NCBI RefSeq assembly: GCF_900100965.1
Contig: NZ_FMUJ01000001.1
Coordinates: forward strand, 1,226,272-1,290,271
Direction: 5' to 3'
Length of the DNA: 64,000 bases
Source: Variovorax sp. EL159
Lineage (GTDB): Bacteria > Pseudomonadota > Gammaproteobacteria > Burkholderiales > Burkholderiaceae_C
Position 1 is the stretch's first letter, and each line of letters starts with the position of its first letter. A program made the translations under genes and the position numbers. Positions 49,307 to 58,110 of the stretch are shown here, piece by piece. The notes under the pieces are model-generated. The model saw nothing but the letters and a program-made list of their open reading frames with translations. It was not told the DNA's origin and did no database searches.

Positions 49307-49726
49307 ATGAAGATGACTCAATTGATCAGCATGCTGGCTCTAGTTACTTTTGCGGCTGGCGCGCAAGCCCAAATCTTGTACGAAGTTGCCAATTCGACTG
49401 GAGGCCAGCAGGTCGCCGGGGTAGGCATCGACCAGGCCGCGATTTACGGTGGCATCAATGATGCCCGCGGACGAGCTCAGAACGCGCAGGGTATGGCCGA
49501 GTGGGCGGGCCAGACTGCCCAGAGCGCGAGTCAAGTTGCAGCTACCGCTCAAGGCACAGCGAGCTACGCAGTCGGCCGTGCGGCCGATGCCCGCGCTCGC
49601 GCCGATTACACAGCCCAGTACAACTGGGGTTACACGAGGGCGGCCGCGATTTCCGCCTGCATGGCAACCGGCGCTTCTCCGGCTTATTGTGCCGTCGTGA
49701 ACGATTCCACGTTTCCCCCGCCCTGA
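49307..49726 (+). CDS. Small exported Ala/Gln-rich protein of unknown function
   Basis: A 139-residue protein I do not recognise. The signal peptide is clear (MKMTQLISMLALVTFAAGAQAQ, cleavage near residue 22). The mature part is Ala/Gln/Gly-rich with a repetitive stretch (DARGRAQNAQGMAEWAGQTAQSASQVAATAQGTASYAVGRAADARARADY) that should form an amphipathic helix or coiled coil, and ends with two cysteines (SACMATGASPAYCAVV) and FPPP. The ATG has AAAGGAG 8 bases upstream and a strong terminator follows at 49751, so the gene is a complete single transcription unit. It is the first cargo gene of the island. Confidence 0.75.
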   Translation: MKMTQLISMLALVTFAAGAQAQILYEVANSTGGQQVAGVGIDQAAIYGGINDARGRAQNAQGMAEWAGQTAQSASQVAATAQGTASYAVGRAADARARADYTAQYNWGYTRAAAISACMATGASPAYCAVVNDSTFPPP

Positions 49727-49750
49727 TGTCAGGAGAGGGCTACGACAAAC

Positions 49751-49775
49751 AAGGCGCCTTCGGGCGCTTTTTTTT
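49751..49775 (+). terminator. Rho-independent terminator of the small exported protein gene
   Basis: GCGCC-TTCG-GGCGC stem with a UUCG-type tetraloop (49756/49757-49767 region), extended by A-T pairs and followed by eight T residues (49768-49775). It lies 25 bases after the stop. Confidence 0.85.
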
Positions 49776-49981
49776 CTGCTCGGGCCCTGGCCACCAGAGG
49801 AGCTAGTGCGGCTAGGCGAGCTGGCGGCAGCGAATGTGCGCTCGCTTCATATAGCGGCTCCCGATCAGAGCCTGTCTTTTTATATCGGATGCAGTGATCT
49901 TTGATCGCGAGTGAATAGATGAACTCCTCGAAGCATGCGAAGATGACGGCTTTGATTTTCACAAAACCGTAGGCATCCCTC

Positions 49982-51634
49982 ATGAAAGAATACGCCATCA
50001 CCCATAGGTCAGATCATGTGGGAATGGGATTAGATAATCGGCATTTCTTGGAGGCCTTGACCAGGTGGAATTATTTTCCCAATCAAAAAGCATTGGCAAC
50101 AGAACTCCCGCCCAACATATCCACACGACGATTCACGCCTGAGGTTGCCCGGAAGCTGATTGAGACTATAAAAATCAATAATGAACGTAAACCGCTTGGC
50201 TTCGACTTGGTTGAGTATCGTGCAACTCGATATAACAATGTTTCGCGCATACTTGGATTAATTCATCCGCTGGCGTTTGCAAGAATTTTCGAGGTCTTTG
50301 AGGCTAATCACGAAAATCTAATAGCTGCGATGAAAGACGAAAATAGTGCGATTCAGGTGGAGGCGCACAATGACGGTCGGATGCTAATTATGAACTATGA
50401 GGATCATGAAACTAAAGCAATGGCGGCTATTGATCAAAGCTTTGGCAAAAAATTTCGAGCCCATACTGATGTCGCCAACTGTTTTGCATCTGTTTACACC
50501 CACTCGCTGGAATGGGCCGTTCAGGGCTTCGAAATAGCCAAGTTAAACTTGGCTGTTAAAAAAGGACCCCGTCATTGGAGTGCCCATATTGATCAAGCTT
50601 TACGTTGGGCCAAGCGCAACGAAACCTCAGGATTGCCGGTTGGTCCTGCGTCCTCAAGTATCGCGGTTGAGGTCATACTATCCGCTGTGGATCAGAAGTT
50701 GCGCGACCGATTTTCGTTTGTTCGTTATGTTGACGATTACACGGCACTCTGTGAATCGCACGAGAGTGCGCAAGAGTTTATTCTTGCGCTTGGCAAGGAG
50801 TTGAGTCTATATCGGCTTAACTTGAATTTAGCCAAAACCTCAATTGTCGAACTCCCGGAACCTCTGCAGGAGAAATGGGTTGCTGATTTGATGAATGCAG
50901 TCCCTCCGGTGCTACGTGATGACGGGCAGCTGGCATTCATGGATACCAGCGATGCGCTGCAATTTTTAGATCACGCAGTGCGACTCAATAACGAAACTCC
51001 TGATGGAAGTATCGTAAAATTCGCCGTGGCGGCTATATCTAGAAGATTAAAAGACCGAGCTGCTGCTGATGTTTTTAAATATGTTTTGAATTTGTCTTGG
51101 CATTATCCAATTCTCTTGCCTTACTTGGAGCAAATAGATGCTCGCTCCGAATATTATGACCGAGAAATTTTGATTGAAAAGCTAAATAAAATCATCGCAA
51201 TCAATGTTGCACATCGCAGGTCTGACGGAATTTGCTGGGCGCTTTATTACCTGGATAGATTGAAATCCAACCCGTCAGAGGATTCAATCGTTGGAGTTAT
51301 TTCCTCAGGAGATAGCGTCGCAATCGCCATGCTCTGCGCCTTTGAGATTGCTGTCGAACGAGTTGCAGAGTACGCAAAAACTTTAATCGACAAAACTTCA
51401 CTGTACATTAAAGATCAAAATTGGCTTCTGCTGTACCGGCTATATCTTTTGGGGAAAATTAATGATCCTTACGAGGATGAAAAAACATTTGAAATATTGA
51501 AGAAGTATGAGGTTGATTTCTTTTGCCCGGCTGGGGAGAATAGTCGGGCGGAAGAGTATTGCGAATACATTTCAAATCCATTTGTTCCTCAAGAGGAGAT
51601 GCAGAATTTCGATCAATGGATGAACGGCGCCTAG
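49982..51634 (+). CDS. Reverse transcriptase of the antiviral/unknown-group (DRT/Abi) type
   Basis: A 550-residue RNA-directed DNA polymerase-like protein. RT motif A is AHTDVANCFASVYTHSLEWA (catalytic D163), motif B GLPVGPASSSIAVEVILSAVD, and motif C FVRYVDDYTALCE (YVDD, residues 249-252); all catalytic aspartates are present. Residues from about 310 onward are helical with no recognised domain. The YTHSxxWA extension of motif A and the lone gene fit 'unknown group' reverse transcriptases, several of which are defence systems (DRTs); the exact class cannot be assigned by eye. The gene is markedly more AT-rich (near 45% G+C) than its neighbours, a sign of transfer. No strong ribosome-binding site precedes ATG 49982. 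Confidence 0.88.
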   Translation: MKEYAITHRSDHVGMGLDNRHFLEALTRWNYFPNQKALATELPPNISTRRFTPEVARKLIETIKINNERKPLGFDLVEYRATRYNNVSRILGLIHPLAFARIFEVFEANHENLIAAMKDENSAIQVEAHNDGRMLIMNYEDHETKAMAAIDQSFGKKFRAHTDVANCFASVYTHSLEWAVQGFEIAKLNLAVKKGPRHWSAHIDQALRWAKRNETSGLPVGPASSSIAVEVILSAVDQKLRDRFSFVRYVDDYTALCESHESAQEFILALGKELSLYRLNLNLAKTSIVELPEPLQEKWVADLMNAVPPVLRDDGQLAFMDTSDALQFLDHAVRLNNETPDGSIVKFAVAAISRRLKDRAAADVFKYVLNLSWHYPILLPYLEQIDARSEYYDREILIEKLNKIIAINVAHRRSDGICWALYYLDRLKSNPSEDSIVGVISSGDSVAIAMLCAFEIAVERVAEYAKTLIDKTSLYIKDQNWLLLYRLYLLGKINDPYEDEKTFEILKKYEVDFFCPAGENSRAEEYCEYISNPFVPQEEMQNFDQWMNGA

Positions 51635-51677
51635 CTCCTCTATCTATTCTTAAAGCTCGGCACTAACTACGTCTAGC

Positions 51678-52091
51678 GCAGGCGCCTTCGAGCTGGCAAT
51701 CGAAACATCCCTGCGACAGGGGGCTTTTCGCATTGCGCTGGGAATGTGTGGATCTACCAGGTGGTCTAACCCAATTCGCCCGGCTTTCCGCGAACGCAAA
51801 AACTAGGGTGTGCCGGACGTCATCCTCTCGAGCCGTCGAGGTCTGAGACCGCTGCCGCAAAGCATCGACGGCCGTGTGTTGGCGGCGGCACGGGATGCGG
51901 TCCTCATGACTTGGCGCAATGCCCGAAGCGGTTGAGCACAGAGGACCTTCGATGACTCGACTTGCGGCACGAGGACGCGAGAGGGCGTGCCGAGCACGAT
52001 CCAGGGGTTTCGACAATGGATCGCGCGGCGTTCACAGGCGGCGTCGATCCGAAGATGATCCGGCGGTACATGAACCTCGACGCCGTAGTAC
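51678..52091 (+). pseudogene. Degenerate tyrosine integrase, C-terminal remnant
   Basis: This stretch between the reverse transcriptase and the ATPase gene holds a broken copy of an integrase catalytic domain. Fragments in shifting frames match the intact integrase: FELAIETSLRQGAF (intact: FELAIETTLRQGML), LPQSIDGRVLAAARDAVLMTW (intact: MPRSIDGRVFGCTANAALMIW), then a DLRHEDAR-like piece and DPKMIRRYMNLDAV (intact: SFVMLKRYTHLRAVDLL). Stops and frameshifts interrupt it, and the N-terminal domain is missing. It is diverged from the intact gene, so it is a relic of a second integrated element rather than a recent duplicate. Confidence 0.8.
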
Positions 52092-52277
52092 TTGCCCTCC
52101 GGCTGTTACCCCTGCCCAAACCATGGCGCCGGTCGTGAGTGAAGACACTTTTTGAGAAAATGCCAAGGTTTTTTGAGTACGGAACTCTTGCCTCTTCTTC
52201 GATTTTCGGGCGACTGTTCACGTCGTGATGCGAACAGCCCGACCGCTATACTCGAAACTCCCAAAGAGGCGAAACAC

Positions 52278-53264
52278 ATGCCGAGAGCCGATCTCATCGT
52301 CAACCTCGTGCGCGCTGGCACGCAAGGCGATCAGAAGATGTTCCGGTCGACTGTGGAAGCCATCGCGGCAGAGGAGCGCGCCAAGCGCCATACCCTGCTA
52401 GCTGACAGGTTGGAGGAAAACTTGCGTGCGGTCGCCGTGCCGCCCAAAAGCCCGGAGGTCATTCGCAGTTTCGACGGCGGCCATGGAGGATTGCTATACG
52501 AGATCCAGCCCCGCCGGATGCTCGAATCCATTTTGTTGGCCGACGAAGTGAAGGCCGCCACGCGCGAACTGGTGGAAGAGCAGCAGCGCACGGACTTGCT
52601 CCGGTCCTATGGCCTCGAGCCGCGTCACAGGATCTTGCTGTCGGGCCCCCCGGGCAACGGCAAGACAACCTTGGCCGAAGCCATTGCCTCCGAGTTGATG
52701 ATTCCGCTCTTTGTAGTGCGCTACGAGGCAGTGGTGGGCAGTTTCTTGGGCGAAACAAGCGGCCGATTGAAACGGCTTTTCGACTTCGCACGCACACACC
52801 ATTGCGTTCTCTTCTTCGACGAATTCGACACGTTGGGTAAGGAGCGCGGAGACACCCACGAGACTGGCGAGATCAAGCGCGTTGTCAGCTCGTTGCTTTT
52901 GCAGATCGACGGACTGCCCAGCCATGTCGTTGTAGTAACTGCGACTAATCACGCCGAATTGCTTGATCGTGCGGTCTGGCGGCGTTTTCAACTGCGTCTT
53001 ACCCTACCCGCACCGACATTGGCTCAGCGTACGCAATGGTTCGAGCGTTTCCAGCGCCGACTCGATGTGCCGCTGGGCATGGCACCGAAGACGCTTGCGA
53101 CGCGCCTGAACGTCACTAGCTTTTCTGACCTCGAGCAGTTCTGCGAGGACGTGCATAGGCGGTACGTCCTGGCGTTACCCTCTGGCGACATCAAGACAAT
53201 CATTGCGGATCGGATCGTTCAGTGGAAACTGCGCGCATCCATTGACGACTCGCCCGGGCGGTAA
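52278..53264 (+). CDS. ietA: AAA+ ATPase, IetA-like (antiphage pair with subtilisin)
   Basis: A 328-residue AAA+ ATPase. Walker A is LSGPPGNGKTTLAEAIA (K129), Walker B VLFFDEFDTLG (D181, E182), with sensor 1 VVVTATNHAELLD and arginine-finger region RAVWRRFQLRLTLPAPT. ATP binding and hydrolysis motifs are intact. It is followed after three bases by a large subtilisin-family protease gene; this ATPase plus S8 protease pairing matches the IetAS defence architecture. The start is ATG 52278 (MPRADLIVNLVRAG); an in-frame start at 52152 would add 42 residues of unlikely composition. Confidence 0.82.
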   Translation: MPRADLIVNLVRAGTQGDQKMFRSTVEAIAAEERAKRHTLLADRLEENLRAVAVPPKSPEVIRSFDGGHGGLLYEIQPRRMLESILLADEVKAATRELVEEQQRTDLLRSYGLEPRHRILLSGPPGNGKTTLAEAIASELMIPLFVVRYEAVVGSFLGETSGRLKRLFDFARTHHCVLFFDEFDTLGKERGDTHETGEIKRVVSSLLLQIDGLPSHVVVVTATNHAELLDRAVWRRFQLRLTLPAPTLAQRTQWFERFQRRLDVPLGMAPKTLATRLNVTSFSDLEQFCEDVHRRYVLALPSGDIKTIIADRIVQWKLRASIDDSPGR

Positions 53265-53267
53265 GGT

Positions 53268-55841
53268 TTGCCGGGCGAGAACCGAGGGCAGTTGCCCCTC
53301 CTGATTTTCCCGCAGCCTTCGCCTGTGGAGCGGCAAGCTGGCTCCAAGATGCGTCCCACGCTTCATGTCCCAGGACATGCGCGCCAGGCCGAGCGACTAG
53401 CACCACGATTTCAGTCACTGCAAGCTGCTTTTGATGCTCGTCGTCTGGAGTTGCAGGCAAGCGCGCAAAACAGCGATCCAGACCTCGTTGTCGTCTTCGT
53501 AACCGTTGGGGCCGTCAACGACTTTATCTCTTCGGCGGAACGCATCCCGGGTCTGGAATGGCTGGCGGCGATGATTGAGGCGCAAGTCGAGCCAGACGAG
53601 GATTTCTATTCCACTCAAGACGCAGACAAGGCGCTCAGTGGGAAGCTGTTTCTGATGGGCAGCAACCGGCAAGCGCTCGAGGAGGTCGTGCGATTGTGGG
53701 AGCTCTACCGATCTGAGCCGACCAGCGACCTCGGCAAGGGACTCAGTGCTTGGAAAGGGTTGTTCCTCCATCTAAAGGAGGTGCGGTTCTGGGGGCCACA
53801 AGACCGGCTCGGAGATGAGCTACGCCAAGCGTGGCGCTTCCGTTTGGAGACCGGCGCGGCGTCATTAAAGTTCGAGATCGAGGCATGGTGTTTCTCGTCT
53901 CCAGTCAAGAACACCGCCTCCTCCACTGAAGTGCGTGCACTGGTCGGTGAACTTGGAGGACGGGTCCTAGACGAGCGGCTGATCCTCGACATTGCCTACC
54001 ACGGGTTCTTGGTTGAAGTGCCTGCGCAGGGAGTCCATCTGCTACTGGGCGCGGCGGCGCCGCCGTTGCTCCGATCTGAGCGAGTAATGTTCATGCGCCC
54101 GAGGGGGCAGGCCTCGGCACGCGCCGGCGATGGAGCCGCGCGCTTGCCCGACTTGGCGGTGCCCCAGCAGCGAGTCTCCGGTGCTCCGGTCGTCGCCATG
54201 TTGGACGGACTTCCGTTGGCCAACCATGCTCGCCTGCAGGGGAGGCTGATCGTTGACGATCCCGACCAATGGGCGGAGGCCTATCCGGCCGCCGAGCGCG
54301 TCCACGGCACGGCGATGGCATCGTTGATCGCCTGGGGCGAACTCGACGCGGCCGGAGCCCCACTGAGCGCGCCTATTTATGTGCGCCCCATCCTGCGACC
54401 CGATCCCAACAGCAATCCGCGAGAGGAATGCACACCGGACGATCGCCTGTTGGTGGATCTCGTGCACGTAGCAGTGCGTCGTATCTTTGAAGGGGCCCCA
54501 GGTGTGCCGCCTGCGGCCCCGACGGTACGCGTCATCAATCTGTCCGTGGGCGACAGGTACCGCCCGTTCGCGGGCGATCTGTCTCCATGGGCCCGTCTCC
54601 TGGATTGGCTGTCATACAAGTACAAGGTGCTTTTCGTCGTCAGCAGTGGCAACCGGGCCGACGATCTCGTTCTCAACGTGGCCCGAGAATCGCTGCAGAA
54701 TCTGACCCGCGAAGCGCAGGCTTCTGCGTCGATGCTGGCGCTCGTGCAGCAGGACATGCACCGCCGCCTGCTGGCGCCGGCGGAATCCGTCAATGCGCTT
54801 ACAGTGGGCGCCTCCTACAGCGACGGATCGACCTTCGCGACAGTCCCAGGACGCTATGCCTTGTTCCCGGAGTACGGCATTGCGCCGTACTCCTGCATCG
54901 GGCCCGGATTTCGGCGGGCGATAAAACCCGAGATTCTGTTGCCTGGTGGACGTGCCCTCTACCGCGAGCGTCCTGTCTCACCGCCGGCCGAGACTCATCT
55001 CAGTGGCGTCTGGCATACGCCTCAACCACCAGGGCAGCGCGTCGCCGTGCCCATGGATGCTGCGGGGGACACGATCTATACGCGCGGAACCAGTAATGCG
55101 GCGGCGCTGGCCACGCGCTGGGCAGCGCAAACATTTGGTGTGCTGGAAGCGCTACGCGCCGGCAACCCAAACGGACTTCCGAGCCGCTACGACGCCGTGA
55201 TGATCAAGGCCCTGTTAGCTCACGGGGCGAGTCTCGGGAACATCGAAGACCAAGTGCTAGCCGCGCGACCGGACGTTGTCCACTGGCATGCGCAGCGCCG
55301 TCTCGTGAGCCGTTATGCCGGTTACGGTGTAGCCGACGTCGATCGAGCACTAACCTGCACGGAGCAACGGGCGACCATGCTAGGCGTCGGTGAACTGCGC
55401 AACGAGAAGGCATGGGAGTTCCGCGTCCCTGTTCCGGAAGCACTTAATGCGACCCTCGTTAAGCGAAGGCTCACCGTCACATTGTCGTGGTTCACCCCCC
55501 CGAATGCGCGGCACTCCAAGTACCGAACTGCACGGCTGTGGGTTGACCTGCCCGACGACCCTTTGCGCTTAACGCGCCTCGAAGGTGAAGCTCGCCAGCT
55601 TCAGCTCGGGACCTTGCAGCACGAAACCTTCGAGGGTGAGGGCGCGGTGCCAGTGATTCCTGGGCAGAATCTAGTGATTCGGGTGAACTGCCTTGCCGAT
55701 GCCGGCCGGCTCGACAATCCCGTCGAATTCGCACTTTGCGTTTCGCTAGAAGTCGCCGAGGGAGTTGCACTGCCAATCTATGAGCAAGTGCGGGCTCGAA
55801 TCACTCCTCGTGTCGCAGTCGGCGTCGAGGCATCGCGCTGA
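53268..55841 (+). CDS. ietS: Subtilisin-family (S8) serine protease, IetS-like
   Basis: An 857-residue protein starting at TTG, three bases after the ATPase stop. The catalytic triad is Asp313 (VVAMLDGLPLANH), His346 (AAERVHGTAMASL) and Ser609 (RGTSNAAALATRWAA), so the S8 protease appears active. About 300 residues precede the protease domain and about 200 follow it, without recognised domains; no signal peptide is present, so it acts in the cytoplasm, unlike most subtilisins. With the adjacent AAA ATPase it forms an IetAS-type pair, known to restrict phages; mechanism and targets are not known. Confidence 0.85.
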   Translation: MPGENRGQLPLLIFPQPSPVERQAGSKMRPTLHVPGHARQAERLAPRFQSLQAAFDARRLELQASAQNSDPDLVVVFVTVGAVNDFISSAERIPGLEWLAAMIEAQVEPDEDFYSTQDADKALSGKLFLMGSNRQALEEVVRLWELYRSEPTSDLGKGLSAWKGLFLHLKEVRFWGPQDRLGDELRQAWRFRLETGAASLKFEIEAWCFSSPVKNTASSTEVRALVGELGGRVLDERLILDIAYHGFLVEVPAQGVHLLLGAAAPPLLRSERVMFMRPRGQASARAGDGAARLPDLAVPQQRVSGAPVVAMLDGLPLANHARLQGRLIVDDPDQWAEAYPAAERVHGTAMASLIAWGELDAAGAPLSAPIYVRPILRPDPNSNPREECTPDDRLLVDLVHVAVRRIFEGAPGVPPAAPTVRVINLSVGDRYRPFAGDLSPWARLLDWLSYKYKVLFVVSSGNRADDLVLNVARESLQNLTREAQASASMLALVQQDMHRRLLAPAESVNALTVGASYSDGSTFATVPGRYALFPEYGIAPYSCIGPGFRRAIKPEILLPGGRALYRERPVSPPAETHLSGVWHTPQPPGQRVAVPMDAAGDTIYTRGTSNAAALATRWAAQTFGVLEALRAGNPNGLPSRYDAVMIKALLAHGASLGNIEDQVLAARPDVVHWHAQRRLVSRYAGYGVADVDRALTCTEQRATMLGVGELRNEKAWEFRVPVPEALNATLVKRRLTVTLSWFTPPNARHSKYRTARLWVDLPDDPLRLTRLEGEARQLQLGTLQHETFEGEGAVPVIPGQNLVIRVNCLADAGRLDNPVEFALCVSLEVAEGVALPIYEQVRARITPRVAVGVEASR

Positions 55842-55978
55842 GAAGCGAGTCGATTGACGCTCAACCTGCGCGCCTCGGGCGCCGTCGCCTCAATTCTCCC
55901 TGTCAATTTTCGCGCTTGGCCGACATCGAAGCGACGAGGGGCCTGGCTGCAGGTGGGCTGAATCGAGAGGTCGACCAG

Positions 55979-57994
55979 CTACTTCAAGGCCTTGTTGATC
56001 TTCTCGATCAAAACTTTGAATTGATCACGTTCGACATCGGTCAGATCGTCACTGGTATGGTCCCGAGACCATCGAACGTATTCTTTGGCCAGCTTGTACT
56101 TCGAAAAGCTGCTATCAGCGGATTCGAGCAGATCAATGATGGGACGATTTGGTTGAGCTTCAGCCGCAACTGAGACATCGATAGACAGCGCGTCTTTGGC
56201 GATCTTGACAAGAGTGTCGCGCAGCAAGTCTTCAATCTCCGGCTTTGCGACGGTGCCGGAATACGCGTCCTTTGTCCGCAGGATTCCACGATTGCCCAGC
56301 GTGTGGACCAGCGTATCCTGACGGGCGGCTTGGTCGCCGGCAGAATCCGAATCCAAAAGGGCCACCACCTTGAAGTTTTGCGCATACAAAATGGTGGCGT
56401 AGTAAACCACCTTCCCAGCGCTGGCGGCCGGAATCAAGGCGATTTTTTCATTCAACTGAACTAGCTTTGCCTCGCGCAGCAAAGCCGCAGTCGCCTCGAC
56501 GTACCAGTAGTCGGTCAGCCCCTCCAACACTAGATTTCGCTCCTGAGTAAACAGGCTCTGTGCCAAGTCGTAGCCGAGCGCTTCTTGCAGTGGCAGAAGC
56601 GCCGCTGGATCGCCCGAGGCAACGGTGGTGTGAACCTTCGTGCCGGCTTTGCGATCGGTCATTTCAACCACTCTGACCAAGTCCAGTTCGTCGGGGCCAA
56701 CCAAGAACGGAGAGTGAGTGGTGTAGATAGTTTGATTGCCTTCGGACAGACGGCTGATGGTCGAACGAAACTCCCTTTGCTTCAGCCCATGAAGAGAAAG
56801 GCCGGGTTCGTCAAGCAGCAGGATCGCATTCTTGTGTTTGCCTGCAGCCTCCGCGAAGAACACAACGAAAAACGAAACGAGCCATTGAAAGCCTTCAGAT
56901 CGCTGATGCAATTCGATCTGCGCGCCAAGTTCGTCCTCCACAACCACTTTGACGTATTGCCCATCCGCCTGTATGCGAAGGTTGTCTGCTTCGGCGCGTC
57001 CTTCGCGTGGCCGCCACACAGATCGAATTTCGTTGGTCAACTGCACGCTAGCCGCATTCAGCTGATAGCTGCGCATGTCCAGTTGATCGCGATAGGTTTG
57101 GAGGGCTGCGGGATTGTTTGCCGGAGGTGCCGCCGCCTTTCCCAAGTCTGATAGTTGCTGTGCGGTGAAGCCCAGCAGCTTGAGCAAACAGACGTTTCCG
57201 TAGTCGTACTGGTCGTCATCCAATACGTTACTTGCCAAGCGCTGGGCCAAGTGATCGAGCTGGATCAGCGGTTTGACCCGAAAGTAGTTGTTAAACAACA
57301 CAAAGACTGGGATTCGACTTTCCAATGCCTTCAACGCCGTGGCATGGTCGAGGTGGGCGGTGGCGCTCAGGGAGAGGCCATCGAGACGCTTTTCTTCGAT
57401 CTCGTTGCTTTCATCGACCAGCACGAGTGCCGTATCCAGCCAGCCCTTGAGGGCCACAGCTCGCTGTCCTTCGATGATGGTGGTCGGCACCCAGCCGTTC
57501 GTAATCGCTGCCAGGCCGGCACTCGGAGTCGGGCCGCCCGGCGTCGCAGCTTCAGCGCGCGGGTCGATATGGGCGCAAAGACGAGCGAGGTCCTTGGAGA
57601 TTGCTGAATAAGTGGGCAATGCAGGGGCGTCGCGTAAGGCGTGCCAACCGGTGTTATCCAGCCTTCTTCCAAATGCGTACCGTACATTGCGCATCGATTC
57701 GGGAACGGCGGCGCGATCCCCATCGTCAAGTTCGAATTCCACTTGAACGACCGTAACGCCTTTGGGATCAACCCGCTGAGTGGTGATGTCGTTGTAGTTG
57801 GAGCGCGGGTAATCACGCAACGCGTCAAACTTTGCGGCCTCCGGAGGCGGGTTGATTTGTTGTAGAGCCTGAAGAACTGCCGTTTTCCCCGCCTCATTGG
57901 GGCCGACCATGATGGTTTTGGCTTTCTCTATCTCAAACCAACCGGTGTCGATGATGCCCCGATAGTTGGTGACCCTTGCTTTTTGCAACCGCAT
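55979..57994 (-). CDS. OLD-family ATP-dependent nuclease (ABC ATPase + TOPRIM)
   Basis: A 671-residue protein of the overcoming-lysogenisation-defect family. The N-terminal ATPase begins MRLQKARVTNYRGIIDTGWFEI with Walker A GPNEAGKT (K37) and Walker B AILLLDEPGLSLHG (D395, E396). A TOPRIM nuclease domain follows, with E491 (LVLEGLTDYWYVEA) and the DxD at 548-550 (VALLDSDSAGDQAARQD). ATG 57994 is preceded by GGAGGAG. It is convergent with the protease gene (137-bp gap). No UvrD-like partner (as in Gabija) or other partner lies next to it, so it looks like a class 1 solitary OLD; a role in phage defence is inferred from the company it keeps. Confidence 0.88.
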   Translation of the reverse strand: MRLQKARVTNYRGIIDTGWFEIEKAKTIMVGPNEAGKTAVLQALQQINPPPEAAKFDALRDYPRSNYNDITTQRVDPKGVTVVQVEFELDDGDRAAVPESMRNVRYAFGRRLDNTGWHALRDAPALPTYSAISKDLARLCAHIDPRAEAATPGGPTPSAGLAAITNGWVPTTIIEGQRAVALKGWLDTALVLVDESNEIEEKRLDGLSLSATAHLDHATALKALESRIPVFVLFNNYFRVKPLIQLDHLAQRLASNVLDDDQYDYGNVCLLKLLGFTAQQLSDLGKAAAPPANNPAALQTYRDQLDMRSYQLNAASVQLTNEIRSVWRPREGRAEADNLRIQADGQYVKVVVEDELGAQIELHQRSEGFQWLVSFFVVFFAEAAGKHKNAILLLDEPGLSLHGLKQREFRSTISRLSEGNQTIYTTHSPFLVGPDELDLVRVVEMTDRKAGTKVHTTVASGDPAALLPLQEALGYDLAQSLFTQERNLVLEGLTDYWYVEATAALLREAKLVQLNEKIALIPAASAGKVVYYATILYAQNFKVVALLDSDSAGDQAARQDTLVHTLGNRGILRTKDAYSGTVAKPEIEDLLRDTLVKIAKDALSIDVSVAAEAQPNRPIIDLLESADSSFSKYKLAKEYVRWSRDHTSDDLTDVERDQFKVLIEKINKALK

Positions 57995-58110
57995 CGCCTC
58001 ATCTCCTCCATGAGTCCCGCCAGGGACTCCTCCAGCATACCGCAGGGCTTCCACCGTGGCGTGCCTAAGTTGCGAGGGGGCCTTTTCAGTGCCTTTTTCC
58101 GTCGGGCCGC

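Noticed and set aside
49776..49981. Retron msr/msd ahead of the reverse transcriptase
   Set aside because: No inverted-repeat pair with a G at the branch position and no msr/msd-like folding are seen by eye; a non-coding RNA of another type cannot be excluded.
49729..50001. Short minus-strand open frame upstream of the reverse transcriptase
   Set aside because: It overlaps the terminator of the small exported gene and the start of the reverse transcriptase, and has no ribosome-binding site or motif.
51635..52016. Minus-strand open frame opposite the integrase relic
   Set aside because: It only shadows the decayed integrase sequence and has no start signal.
55979..57994. Gabija system
   Set aside because: The OLD-like nuclease has no UvrD-type GajB helicase gene next to it on either side.
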